From NCBI GenBank assembly GCA_003342815.1, contig PTEX01000032.1, positions 2,343,665 through 2,407,664 of the forward strand: a stretch of DNA of 64,000 bases, in the 5' to 3' direction. Below the pieces are notes generated by a model, which searched no databases, had not been told where the DNA came from, and saw only the letters and a program-made list of their open reading frames with translations. A program made the translations under genes and the position numbers. The DNA is from Eudromia elegans. Its lineage: Eukaryota; Chordata; Aves; Tinamiformes; Tinamidae. Positions 43,501 through 58,500 of the stretch are shown one piece after another (positions within the stretch are counted from its first letter, which is position 1; each line of letters opens with the position of its first letter).

Positions 43501-46500
43501 TGCCAGTGGTTGGCTATTAACCAACTTTAATCATAGAATACTTAAGGTTGGAAGAGACCTCTAGAGGCCATCTAGTCCAATCCCCTTGCACAGGCAGGGT
43601 CACCTAGAGCATGTGGCACTGGAATGATACCTACTTTTTTCATGTTGTAGCTATGCTGAAGGTGACACTCACCCCACTTTGTGTCTCTCCACAAGCCATT
43701 TGTATATCACCACACACATTTGTGTATCATTAGCTTAGCTCAAACTTACTTTGGATGTTAAATCATCTTAAAAGTGAAAGACAGTTCTTGCCTTTTCCAG
43801 AACAGACCTGTTTCCTGCACAGAACTCTGTCCTCCCGGAAATCCCTTTCAGATAGTGGAAAGTTGGTTTTAGATGCTCCTTCATTTTTCTCTTCCCAAAG
43901 TGAAACAAGTCCAGTTCTCTGGAATACATTTTTCTACTGGACTTCACTGATATCTTTTGGGAGGGGCAAAACTGAACACAGCACTCCCATCCACGCCAAG
44001 CAGAGGGGAGAACTGCTTCCCTTGATCTCTGCTCTGACCAGTGCAGCCCAGGATGAGCTTGGCCACCTTTGCTGCACATCAGCTGTGTTCTTCTCCAGGA
44101 TCTTCATGTAGCCTTTTGCAGACCTGCTACCTGAGTGGCTAGTCTCCAGTCTGTACTGCTGTACAGAACCACTTTGTACCAGGAATTGACATGTATCTTG
44201 GCTCATGCTGCCACTCAATGCAAACATGTAAGTGTATACAATACCTCCTCCTCCCTGAAGCATATACTTTGCATATTCCTGTCAGTTTGAATGCCTTCCT
44301 GCATGCAAAAATATTTTTTAAACCATCACAACTTAAGTCATATATCAAGAAAGGTGTTTACTTTCAATACTCACTTTCAACTCAATTTCCAGTTCACCCT
44401 TCCAGAGGCCATGCATAACCCAGTATAGATGCATTTAAAAACACTTAAAGCCACATGTAAAGCACCTGCCTCTCCTCATCACCCCTATTCTTTACTACTT
44501 GCAGGGACCACTCAACTGATAACTTAATTCTTTAACTGAGCTAAGATAGGGTCTTTAACTCTCCCTTCTAGCACAGAGTCATTCAACTGAGGCCACTCAA
44601 CGTGCCTAAGTTAGGTGCTACAACACTCCCTGCTATCACATCTAAGTTATATTATTCTTTGTGAATCACTTGCAACTTTGTCTCTCAAAATACAGTCTGG
44701 ATAAATGCTAACACTCTACTTTAAAGAGCCTCTCTCCAAAACAGTCAGTCTATGAATAAGCGGTCATGGTGAACTACGCTATCTTTCATACATTACTTCT
44801 AAATAATACACCTTAAATAAAAGTTGCAGCCTCCAAGCATTTTCTGAAGATTTGGGTAGACATTGCAGAAGAGAGATTTGAGAAGCAAAAGCTGGGAATC
44901 GTACTGGAAGATTAATGAAAGAAGCTATATTGGTTAAACAGCTAAACTTGCTCTCCATTTGAAATTCTACTGCTGGGCTCTCCTGCCACTGTCTTCACTT
45001 AAGGGCAGGAGCCACAAACTATTTCCAAACCTTGCAGTCCTACATGATCTACAAGACACACACATTCTCCCATAGGATGGTCATGTGTAAGAAATATCAA
45101 GTGTGATCTAAAACTGGCAGTCACAAAAATGGCAATCTTTGCTTTCCAAGTCAGGAAACCAAGATAAATAATAAACCAAGATCCAAAGCTATTAAACAGA
45201 GTAGGATCCCTCATCCAAATCTGACTTCTGTTTACCCATCCACAATAGGAGCGCTTGAGATAACAGAGCCAAAAGTCCAACTCTTTTCAAATCCCTCAGC
45301 TAAGATTACAGTTTTACACTTTTAAATTTGTAATCTGAATGCTGGGAGATCACTGGGTTGGACGTCTGGTTAAGGTAACACTGAAATAGGAAAGCATCTT
45401 CTTTACTTTATTGTTGATACACGAAAGACAACACCATCTCCACATTGCCAGCAGTGCCCCAGTGAACAAAGAATATCTCCAAACACAGAAGTATCCCCCT
45501 ACATTAGTGCATTTTTCATAGCAGCTCTTTTTTTTAATACTTCAGGTAAAAAACCTTACAGAGGTCCCACTCTGTAAAAGCCTTTATAGCCACAGAAAAT
45601 AACTGATTCAAGGCCCACCCTACTTTAATGAGTAGGAAAAATAGTTTCCGGACTTTTCCTTTGTAACTATTCATACCCTTGGCTAACATCACTTCTGCTG
45701 TCACTGTGGGCATTAACCTTTTTAGCGACTAAACACATTAGTGACACTTCACAGGAGACACCAAGATCTCTGGGCACCAAGGGCACCCACAGGGCTCTTT
45801 TGCTATGACTAGACTTTCACATTCCCCAGAAGCACAGAAATCTCCTCCAGTCTTGCTCAGGGCAGCCAGAAGACATCTAGATGGGCCCGCTACCAGATGC
45901 AGCCAGAGGGGACAGAAGGGGCACGTATTCAATTTTGGACTCTACTAACAACCTCTAGCATACCATCACTGTGCCCCAAACAGGCCATCTCCATCTTAGC
46001 TTTTTTCTTCCTCTGACAGAGTGCCTGAATCAAACAGTTCTTTACCTGGTATTATCAAATCCTAACTGAGAACCATCTTTGCCTGGTGGTAAACAGCAGT
46101 TTGAGTAACATTCCTTCCCTCCATCATCCCCATTCTTGCCTCCACCTTTACATGCTGGATTTCATTTGAAATGTTTCTGCAATTAGGTAAGTACATAAAT
46201 ATGAGGACATCCTCTCTTAAGCTTTCCAGACTGTCCAGGTGCAATTGTTTCAATCCCCTGAGTCTGTTAAAAGTGACAAGAATGGATTTTCTCAGTGATA
46301 ATGTTCTATTTTTGTTCTCCACATTTCTCATTTTAATAAAAATCTCCCTCACTTTAATATTTAAAATAGCAGAAAGACAGCAAACAGAACTCAATATATT
46401 AGTCATATAAACACTAAGAGCAAATTTATTACCTGAAGCACAAGAGAGGAGCGAATAATTCCCATCTTACGCTGTTGAATTAAGATGTTACTATCCACGT

Positions 46501-49500
46501 GAGAATTGTGCAAAGTTAAAAGCAATATCCTGACATGAAAGTGACTGTGCTGGAGGATCTAACAATAAAAAATTACCAACCTCTGCTTGTTTGCACCACA
46601 CGCTGATGTTCTTACGCTGCGCTTTCGTGAAATGGTCCCAAGCCTTTTGTTTGGAGGCAGAATGGTACACGGCCACTATCTGCTCGACTGTAGTATCAAA
46701 TCAGCAGTCAAATCAGGGCAGAATATCATCCAGAGAGGGCGAACAAGAGGAGTAAAGGAGTAAAAGAGTGGAATCAGGCAGGTGGTTTGGCTAACCTTTG
46801 TTATAAACACTGTACTGTGCTGAAGCCATGCTCAGGAAAGGGACTCTGGCTGGAAAGAAAAGTGTGGACTTCCACCAGGCCAGTGCCAAATGCTCACAGT
46901 AATGACCAACTAGAAAAATTGCATCTACTCTCTAATGGGGAGGAAAAAAAAAAAAAAAAAAAAGCACATATTTGGGATGATAAAGTAAAAAATATTCTGG
47001 AAGTTGGCGCTTAGGATGTTCTTCTGTTCAATGGCTCCAGTCCTAAAGAACAGTGCCACAGCTTGAAAATTACAGCAGCGCATCAATGCATACTCAAGAA
47101 AAGGGCTGCTGGTATCAGCTAGCAAAACCATTCTTTTCCTTTAGGTGTATTTCTTCTAAAATACTGGTTTCCCTAGGAGATGCACAGAGATTTTCAGGAA
47201 TATGAAATGCCTCTCCTGGGACTGGAATTCACCCAGCGGCAGAAAGCACACCTAGCTGTTTTATCACCCTTGGGATCTTGTAGTAGGCATAACACTTATG
47301 AAATAAAATAGGCTCTCGGCTGCTTAAGACTAATAAAACTAGAAAAGGGCGAGATACTAGGTGTTTTACAGAGATGAGTTACATGCCGTCTATTGCCACT
47401 TACTCTGCAGTGCTTAGTGTTTTCCTTCTGGACCATGTGCCCATATATTTCATCATGAACACAGAGAATCAAAAACAAGTATCAACAGGCCAAATAACTG
47501 AGTATAAAATTTGAAAATAAACAAACAGATTTATAGATTGAACACGTAAGAGGCAACAAATGACTTGAGAAATTGTTACAAATCAGATGCTGAAACTAAT
47601 ATAGCCATGCCTCTTACTTGACTTCACAGTTAAATAAATTGCTCTGGAATCTGAAAGACCCAGGTTCAAAAGCTTATTCTGTGTATGACTTTCAATGTAA
47701 CTTAAGTTGTGACTGATGTTGCTCAGAACAGGGCATTGGGAAGACTCTACTGCATCCTACCTTTGACGAATAAATCCTGCATACTTCGCTGAGGCACCAG
47801 ATTACCAGGAACTTACCTTCATTGTGCACAAAGGTGCAGAGTGTTGAAAAGATGACAGAATTACTAACAGACTATAATTAAAAGAGAAAATAATTAAAAA
47901 TTCATTCTCTTCTTCCCCTAGATGTGGGCCCTCACTTCAATAAAAATATACCACAGTAAACTTCTGCCAAGTTAATGACACATGCTTATAAATTAGCCAG
48001 AGTGGAACAAAAGCTATCGCTTTTGCAGGAACTCTTTTTGTATGGCCTCTCCATGTTCCAAAAATTAAAGCATACTCCCCTGTATCAACAGAAAATCCAC
48101 ATTCAGTGTGGAAATATTACTCACACTGAACTAGAATCCCTGAAAGAGCAAGTTTGAATTTCTCCTTCGCTTCCTCCATCTCTTTCTCATGAGTTGCTTT
48201 CTCATTCACCAGTCTGCGAATGTGGCTGTTGGCCGACTGAATCATGGAGTAGAAGTTGTTTGCGGTTCTTCTGTTCACTTCTCCACGCTCTATCCACGTC
48301 AGCAAAGTCTGCACAGCTTCCGAGAACTTTGTGTCATCTGCAGCAAGACAGGATATCTTTTGATTGGGGAAGTACAAGGTTACCTGAGCAGCTTCCCCCG
48401 ACACCACCAAACTGCTTGCTTAGGTTGGCTAATCTTGACTCCTAGGAAGTACTCAGGAAGCTACAAGGACCACATGGCACCGTCGTTTCAGCTTAGCAAG
48501 AAGACCACTAAAGAACACAAGCCTCTCTCAGCATCTGTTCAGAAAGGCGACCACATGCTACAAAGCTACTGACCTTTAAGTTTCTCAGCAACGATGCTGC
48601 ATTCATGGTCAGAGTAATGGACAACGGGAGGTGGGGACGGAGGACGGAACCTCTCCTCCTCCAGCCTGCGGCGGTGGCGTTCCTCTCGCGCCAGCATCCG
48701 CTGCTTGCATTCCCACTCGTAGAGATCATCGCGAGCCTGAGCAAAGTCCACGTGCAGGCGCCCAGTATCCTTTTTGTCCGTGCTGGAGCCTAGCCTGATC
48801 CGATAACCTGGGGGACATGACAACAATGTTCAAAAAGCAGCTTATACAAGGCTATGCCTTAGGCTCCAACGACACAATGGTGCCGTTCAAAAACTAGGAA
48901 ACCCCTGAACACAAGAGGGCATTACAAGTCTAACCCAATTCAACAGTATCCAAACAGGACTTGATCCTTCCAATCCTTCAAAACCAACAAAATATGGATA
49001 AATTTTCCATTGATTTAACTTCTAAAGAGCATTTCCCCTCACTTATCGTTATAATCTCATTCCTTTGTAGAGAGGACAGGTTTTAACAATAGCAAGCTGT
49101 TTTTTTAATGTACCGGATGATTTAATTCAGTAGGATTTCTAGCATGGAAAAAGATATTACTGTATTTTCTTAGAGTGGTAGAGAGCTGGGTAGAGATTTG
49201 GGGCTGTTCTATGCAAATGTAAGATTACAACAGACAGGCAGGCAAGGCAGAGTTTGCCAACCACTCTATGAGCCAGGAGGTTTTCCCCATCATGCACAAA
49301 GCAAACCTCTTAAAGCCTCACAGACATAGGACAAACTATCCCAATAAGTCCAGGTGTTTGCACTCTGCTTGTCAACAGAGAAGAGATATTGATTAAAGTC
49401 AGGTACATCATCCAATGAACAAGCACTGGAATACAGTTGTATAAACATAAAACATAGGACATGTTTATGTCTTTATCTAAGGAAGATAGTAAAGGACCCT

Positions 49501-52500
49501 GACTGCACCTCATCTCAGTGTTCTGCAAAGATTTGCAATACCCAGGGCAACACGTCACTGTGGTCTTTTCTATTAAGAGCTGTTTTCAGATATTGAAAAC
49601 AAAAATGCATTAACAGTTGAGAAAGAGGCAATGCTGATGAGATAAATTTCCCAGTGGCAAAAAAAAAAAGCTTATGATTGCAACTGTAAAGAAATTATTA
49701 CATCTTTACCCTAGAATTTTAAGCTGCCATCTGAAGCAGAGATATACCTACCAGAGAGATAAAGTGCCTTATCCACCATGAACTCCTCAGCAAAGCGAAT
49801 GTGACAAAAATTCTTTTTACTCTTCCGAATGGCTATAACTTCTCCACATTGTTCAAAAACCTCCATGATGATCTGTTCAGTTCCATTCTCTGGCAGTCCT
49901 CCCACAAACACGGTCTTACACCCAGGAGGCCTCTCTCTTGTTGCTGGAGGAGGAAGATCTAAAAACAGCAAGAGAGAAAACAGGTTGGATTTTAGACTCT
50001 ACTAGCATACCTTCATCTATTCATCTGACCCAGAGACACTTACAGCTTTCTTGCCTTCAAGCTTCTTTCCTTCAAGAATACTCAGCTACGTTTCAATTTA
50101 CCCATTAGTAATACAGTTGCTTGGGTGCCATACACGGAAGCAGTATCTTTACCAGCTATTTCTAAATGACAGATCTCAGGAGCCTGAAGCCTCACAGGCA
50201 TTTTCTTTAGTGCAAGAAAGTGCTCACCAAGTCCCTATTGTATAATTCAAGACCTCAAAACCCTCTATTTTGCTATACAAACACAATTTAAAAGACTACT
50301 CCTAACAAAGAAAAGTAGAAAATGTTTCTCAATACCAGGAAGTCATGAGACTCAAGTGCCATCTACTGGTACCTGACGAACAAACCTCTTACAGATCCAC
50401 GGCAAAATAAACTGTTCCCATGGAGGCCACATCCTTTCCATGGGACAGGTAAAGCTGGGCACTAGCACAATTAATTCAGCAGGAGGTTAAGGCATAGATT
50501 AAGGACCCAAGTCTAACAGGTCCTTCTGCATCCTTCAAAAACACAGCCTTGTGATACTAGCTTCTCAGATGAGGAGGGGCGCTCATCTTTCAACAGTTAT
50601 CACATGGGTCGATCCTGTAATCCCTTCTTCCAAAAACTTGCCACCTTTGAAGCCTTAGATTACGCATGCAAGTATCATCACAAGAAGACTAGAGTCCAAA
50701 TATCTAAGGTCAAGAATATTTTCTTTCCTAGTCCATATCTAACAGCTGAAAACAGTTGTTAGAATGAGAAACATTCAATGGCAAGAACAGTCCTTCCTAT
50801 TGCTGTCAGCTGCTTGTCAACACCTAATCCACGGTGTCTCACCCGAGTTGCACAGTCCAGGAAACATAACAGCTCTTCTCTACCATATATAATCTATAAA
50901 TGCATGTAAAAATCTGTATATTTATACACACAGGGAGGGAGAGCTGAAGGAAAAGATTCCTTATGACCTTTGAGCATAAAGAAGAAACAAGACAACACAG
51001 AAGCAGGTCCTTACGTGGGTTAGGTGGAAAGAGAGTGCAGCTTTTGCAGTGAATGATCTCCTTCACAGCAGGCATATCTGGAGGGATGGGAGGTGGGACG
51101 ATCCCCAGGCCTGGCATCATGGGGTTGATCGGAGGGATTCCAGTCATCATGCCAAGAGCAGGATCAAAATCTAAGTGGAGAAGAGTATGAACAAGTCAGT
51201 TATTTTGGACTCATAGAAAAAAAAATTCACTCCCCAAGGCTGTACTCATCCCTGTATTAGGAAAAAAATATCTGAACATCTATAGCAAGGGAGCATCAAG
51301 ATTCAGCTCCTACAACTTTAAAGGTGTCCCCTTGAAACTATTTTTTTTTTTGGGGGGGGGGGGGGAGGGAGACACGGACAGTTATTTCCTTGTTGATCAT
51401 TCGATGCAAAATAATTTCCTCTATTCAAACAACTTCCTTCACCATTTCATAGCTACTATTATCCCGCATCTAGTGAGAAAATCTTTCCCAATAAATACTC
51501 TATCATGGTGGTGGTAAGTGAACAGCATGAAACCACATTCAGTGCAGTATTAAAATAAATAGTACAGACTTAGCTTCTTTCTTAGCTTCTTACATAGCAT
51601 AGGAGAAGATTAAGAAGCAAATGCAGAAGAGACAATCTTCATTTGTGGAAAAAAAGAAGTTCTCAGGGGTTCTAAAGAGTTAGAAAATCTCATGCCTGAG
51701 AGGTACTTCGTGGTGAAAGCTGTGGTAGCCTTCTTTATATAAAACTGGCAGCATCTGCACGGAGTGAAAGATGTAGCACATCAACCTTAAAATGAGTCAA
51801 TTTTAAGACAACATAATAAAAGTAGATGGTCTGCTTGGCCTGATGGCAAAGTCCTGGCAAAGCATCTCTACAACTACACATTTTACTCCATTTAGAGGGA
51901 AAAAATAGGTTAGTACACTTTTAAGCACTTTCAGACATTCTTTACTTAGATCTGAAATTTTAATCCTACATGTCTTTCAGCAAAGACAGCCCAAGGCACC
52001 TCAAGCTCCCATTACCTCTCATCTTTTACAGTAACCATATTTAGAGTGTTTATAAACTTAAAAAAAATATTTTGCAGTCAGATCAGAAAAGGTTATTTGG
52101 CTGCTAAAACAGTATCAGCGTCTGCACTGTTTGCCAAACGCCTGATGTCAAAGCATCAGTGTTAGTCAGAATGTCCAAAGTCTTCTTTATTCTTATAGCT
52201 GGGAATGAGAGACTGGCTTCAAACTTGTGTACTGTACCAGCACGGAACAGATGATTTCTATGACTTTACTCAACAGAAGCCTGCAAATGGAAGACAGACG
52301 TGAAAAGAAAATCTCATACAGCAAAGGCAAATGTGAAACAAGGCTTCAGGGAAAGAAGAGTATAGGCTGCATAGAAAATATGCCAAGTTAATTGATGCTG
52401 TTAGATAAATATAGTATCAGCTGTACAGCAAGCCACCTGCTCTGTGCTGTAAGAGAAGAACAGGATTGCAGAGCGCTGCCAACACAGACATTCTCTCCCC

Positions 52501-55500
52501 AGGTGAGTAGTTGATTACTCAGGCATCCTTTGAGAGCTTAGTATTCAATTGGCACCGAAGCAGTGTTTTTTAATCCCCTCAAGATTTTGATGCACCAGGC
52601 CACTGCACTGGCAAACCAGGCACAGCACAACTCTGTTACCGTAGAAGCTCCTTCACAGACCCAGAGTAGGCTAGCGCATCCATGCACATATATCTTGTAT
52701 TGCTAGATGGTTCTTTCTGAAGCAGAATCCTTCAATAACTTCTACCATATCCACTTTACTGCCTTTTTCTTTATCCCTCACATCCTACAGTCTAAGCAGT
52801 TCCAAGAGAGTTCAGCTTAGAAAACCAATGATATCAAATAACATATCTATTCTTGGCTCTGCAGATGCCTCTCAGTGCCTACTCTTGCTGGCCCACAGCA
52901 GAGTATCTAGCGGCTAACCCACAAAAATACATTTTGGCTGAATAAATACATATTCTCACTTCTTCTGAAATCAGTTTTAAGCCACTGACTTTCAAATAAA
53001 TCACTTGTAGATCTTAATGCATTTCAAACAGTCAATAAATGCCTAAGGCTTTAAAAAAATAACAAGAACCTTATATAGTTGAGGTAGATCCTTCCTGAAG
53101 ACATATTTGAAAGGAAGATGAGGGCACAGCCTGGACATATACACCTACCAGGCAGAAGTGGCTGTCCTGTCATTCCCATAGGAGCCATCCCAAGGTTGTT
53201 CATTGCAGTGGCCCAGGCAGTTGGGTCTGACATCGGCAAGCCCATCGGAACAGAGTCTAGGCTTAGATTTCTGCTACCATCTGCAAAGAAAGGGGAAAAA
53301 CCAAGTTAGATCTCAGAGCATCATCTTCTGCAGGGCATATGTCGCCCAGCAAGGTGCTGCTGTATCAGCAACCAAAAACAGATTTGATCCTGACACACAG
53401 GAACTTTTTTTCTGTTTTTTTCTCCTAAAAAAAGTGCCATTCCTACTGAGTAGGAGACATTTCACAGAAGCCAGGTCTATGAAAACATTGCTTTCCAAAC
53501 ATACCTAAATGACAATTCCTCCATTACAATAAATGGCTCAAAGAAGCCTTAAAGGAACACTAGTTGAAGGCAAGAAACGTTCCTCACTTCCCTCCAAGAG
53601 ATTTACAAACTTGGACAAAAATTTAGCAAACGTGAACCATCACATTGGCACTGAATTCAACAGAGGCGACCAACATTGCATTTGAAGGTATTTCTCGCAC
53701 ACTAAAAAGGGAAACGAAGCAAAGAATAATTTCATGTTTCCAACAGCAGTGTCAGATTTACTTGCCAAAGACTAGCAGTTACCTGCCAATCCAAGTAAAA
53801 CTATGAATGTTATACAAACGTGTGGCTTAATATCTGCACTCAAAACTTCTCTCTCCAATTATGTAGCTGGATCCACCACACTTTTAGCTGATACACACCA
53901 CCACCAAGATTTTGTCGTTCTTTCTGTCTGTAAGCCTTTGGAATTAGAGGTGGGAGCCCAAACACACACACATCTAACGTCCTTTTCTACTCTTGGCCTC
54001 AGAGAAAAGGAAAGAGATAAGTTCACCTTGCCCAAACACCCCCTCTGCCCTGGTGGCAAGTCAGCACCAGCACTGACCTGCCTTCTAGAAACCATCCCAT
54101 ACACAGTTCACTTGGGCCACCTTTGGGAAACAAAAAAACAGCAACAAAACAAACAAAAAACCTTCCCTGTCTAATTCACAAGCTCAGCTTAATATAAGCA
54201 AAGCCGAGGTCAAAGCCTTAGCTCTGTATCTCCTTCCCGTTTCTCCCTTTTGCACTGAAAAATAATCAATAAATGACTTCTCGCACTTCATACAGTGGCC
54301 AAGCTTTATGCCATTAGCGAAATGTCCACATTACATTCAGACTTAACCTACTTTTAAAATGTCAACTGCACTGTTTGTTCCTTATCTGAAAAATCCCATC
54401 AACTGGGGAAAAAACAGGATATTCTTTAAAATTAACTCCAATGTGATGGCAAAACACTCCAAATATGCAACTCAGAAAAAAAGAAAAACACACATTACTC
54501 CATAAAAAAAAGGAAGAAAAAGGCAGCTTTCTAGCTTTTGGTGATGTGATATCACTTCAAAACCACAACATGTGTTTTTGTAATACAATCACTACCCTCA
54601 GTTCATAAGGATTGTGTTACAATAAAATTAGATGGGTGGTTCAGAATGAGCATGATCTATAGCACATCCCAGCCTCTATGAAGGAAATACAGACTTAATC
54701 ACAGTATCCTTTCACCAATTAGAAGAATTAACACCACTGTGGACAGGACAGATCACACTGCAACACGGGTTTCACAGGGATGACGTACATGCAGGGTGAT
54801 CTTTCCATAAGTCCAAGAAACACACTCAAGAGTAACTATTTTGTCCCAACATAAGAACACAGACAAATTTAGATCTTTTTGGACATTTTTTCTCCCCACT
54901 TTTGAGCACTGGAACAGGTTGCCCAGAGAGGTTGTGAAGTCTCCATTCTTGGAGATGGTCTGAAACTGTCTGGACACAAACCTTAAGTGGCCCTGTTTGA
55001 GCAGGGGAATTGGATTGATCATCTCCAGAGGTCCCTTCAAACCTCAACCCTTCAATGACTGCATAAATTCTCCAATCCTCAGCATTCCCTACCTGTGCAC
55101 ACCATCTCCCTCAGTGATGTTTCAAGCACTCAACTGCTGAGAGTTGCCCACTTTGTCTGAAAAATTGCTGAACTGTCTCAGCTTAAACTAATGTGCTTTG
55201 GAAGAACTGGACCATCACTTCAGCTATCAACATTCACCTGCACACAAGAGAGTACACAGGCTACTGTGTCACACAAGATGAGAGAAACAGGGAACCCAGA
55301 GGAACACAAATGAGATTACAGAGTTAACAGTTGCCATTAAAGAGAGCGAGAGAGAGAAGAAAAAGCACCAACATGAAAGAGAAAATTCCTAGGAAAAGGC
55401 AGCAATGCCCTAACACCAAGGATCATCCCACTGCAAAAGACAAAAGGTGCACTGAACGTAAGAGTGAATAACTCACCTATCTCAAGCATACCTGTCCCTG

Positions 55501-58500
55501 TCCAACAGATAAGATGGCTGTAGGATATTCAAGATGTGCAAGCTCCTGTGCTCACATCTCTGCAGTCAGTAAAAGATGCCCCAATGAAAATAAGATTAAG
55601 ATTCCAGGATGACAGGCAGGGCAGATGATGGTTGTGTTGACACAACCCATAAGTCTGCAAGGAAGACTGCCAGCATGGTTTCAGGTCCATGCTGTTATAG
55701 CTGCATGGCTCAGCGCAAGGAATTTGGGTCATCATCTCAGACAGATTTTGATCTGATTTTTGTTTCACCAGATTTTGATGCTTAAAAACAGAGCCACACC
55801 GAGACAATTCAAAGCAAGAGAAACAAGCTGCCTGCTACATGCGTGCCGAGCGCATGCAAGCAGCGCTTCAAACATTTATGGACCTCCAGGTATATAAATG
55901 AATTGCATGTTACAATGAAAAGAACAAAAGGGACTCCTGTCCTAGTGTAAACAGTCATGGGTGCCAACTTCAGGGCAAGTGATGCTTCAAGTGACTACAC
56001 TACCACACAATCTGTACGTCCAAGAAGATTGAAGGTGCTCTCAGACTAAAATACCTGTGATGGCACAGAAGTGGAAGACACCTCGTCCTTCCCAGACAGA
56101 AAGAGGAGGCTACCTTCAGAGTTTCTTTCCTGCCACCAAGGGAAAGCAGAAACAACCAGAAATATCTGGCTGGATATCATTTAGTATATAACATAACATC
56201 TCCATGACAAGAAAAGATACCATTTTTTCCCCAGTCACATTGATAAGACTGCAGTTTTCAAACCTAATACAAACCTGCAAATACAGGATTCAGTCTGCTT
56301 TTTTTCTCCCCATCACTCAGAAAAACATATGGAAACTTTCTTAGATAGCAACTCCTGTCAAGACTCCTAGTTCCGTTATCATTATAATATCGAAAGTTAT
56401 TATCATCTATTTATTACATTGTCTTAAACTAATCTCCAGTTACTTAGGCTGCGCTGCCTTGTCATCATCACCTTTCAGTATGGACATGCTTTTAATATTG
56501 AGGTATCATCCAATTACAGGAAAGGACAAATCTCCTGGGATAAGTGCAATGTTTTGCAAAAAAAATATGGCAGGCAAAGTTGCTTTCCTTTTCTGAAAGA
56601 ACAGCAACAGGCACTCATCTGAGGTCATGCAAGCCTGGAACCAAGCACACTGTAAACAGAAGTTAGCACCTGCAGAAGAGAAAGATCTGCCCTTGGGGAT
56701 GTGCCTGACCAGAAATTTATTCATCTATTCATAGAGCACATTCTGCTTTAATGAAACCAGCACAGCAGCTGGTTTCAGTCTATGCCTGAAGTTCTCTTCT
56801 CTATTGCTAGCCACCGAGTTCCTGCATGGTTTACCTGGAGGAATGTTTGCTCTCTTTCTCTTCTTGCTTGGGTCACCTCCATTCTCAGCTGGGCTTTCTG
56901 ACACCCGAGGGCCAGTTGCATTACTGAACTGCAGAGGTTTGTTGTTATTGGCAGGATCAAAAGGCAGAGGATTTAAGCCTGAAAGAGAGAAACACATTCA
57001 GAAACTTTCTCTGAATCAGTCTGTGATGCTTCAGGATCACAGTAATAAAAATAAATAAAAATTTAAAACGTCCAATATCAATACAATAAGCCCTTCAGGT
57101 CGCTGGGAGTTTAACTCCTGCTTATTTTCCCCAGCAACATCTGATCTTAATATCACATTGACATAAGTTTAAACCACTACTCACAAAAATTACAGAATCA
57201 CAGAACAGTTGAGGTTGCAAGGGATGTTTAGAGATCCTCAAGTCCAAACACCCTGCACAGTGTTAACCTAGACCACATTGCCCAGGATCCTTTCTGGAGG
57301 GCTTCTGAACATCTCCCAAGGACAGAGACTCCACAACATCTCTGGACAATCAGTTGTAGGGTTCAGCCAGCCTCACAGCAAAAAAACATTTCCTCATGTT
57401 CAGAATGAAATTCCTGTGTTTCGGTCTGTGTCCACTGCCTCTCATTCTGTCACTGAAGGGGTCCACTGAAAAGAGTCTGATCTCCTTCTCTTGACACTCT
57501 CCCTTCATACGTTAGATGCATCCCCTCCCTTCAGTCTTCTCCAGTCTGAACAGGTTCAGCTTTTTCAGTCCTTCCTCATAGTGGAGAAATTCCAAGCCCT
57601 CAGTCATCTCAGCAGTCCTTCACTGGACTTGCTCCAGGAGCTCCATGTCCCTATTGTACTGGGGAACCCAGAACTGGACCCAGCCCTCCAGACACAGCTT
57701 CACCAGGGCTGAACAGCTGGGAGGGATCTCCTCCCTTGACTGTTGCCGATATTTTTCCACAGGGCAGCCCAGGATACTGTTGGCCTTAGCCACAAGGGCA
57801 CATTGCTGGCTCATGGTCACCCTGTTGTTCACCAAAACCCCCAGGTCCTTCTCTGCAGAGCTACTTTCCATCAGGAAAGCCATCAGTCTGTCATGCATGT
57901 CACTATTCCTTTCTAGATGCAGGACTTTGAGCTTTCCTTTATTGAACTTCAACGTTCCTCTCTGTCCATCTCTCCAGCCTGTCCAGGTGGCTCTAGATGG
58001 CAGTCCAGCTCTCTGGGGTAACAACAACTCCCCCCAGTTGCAAATCATCTGCAAATGGGCTGAGGGGGCACTCTGTCCCCTTCCTCCATGTCATTAACAA
58101 AGAACAGGACTGGAAAGCTGGAGGCAGCATCATGATTTCTCTTCTAGAGGACTCCACTTTCAAGAACTTTTTAATAAATAAGGTGGTTGCAAACAGCTGT
58201 AAATAGAGAGGACACGGGAAGCCAGAAAGGAGCTGTTCTCTTAGCTACTGAAAGGCGAGAACGCAGGAGGAAGCCAAACAAATAAGTGCTACTCAGCTGG
58301 CAACAACAATAGTCATGCCCGACCATGTGAGATGCTTACGATGCTGCTTCTTAAATACCCCAAAGTCAAAATAGCACTGAGGTCAGGAGGGCTCGGGAAA
58401 ACAAATCGTGAGTGCAGTAGGTTAAAAATAGAGGCTGTGTATGGTAAAGAAATAGCGAGAACGGAAAAGCAGCGACTATATGGTTTACCTCTATCACCAA

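Noticed and set aside
57645-58097. 150-codon plus-strand frame
   Set aside because: It is the antisense shadow of the CR1 ORF2 fragment on the minus strand.
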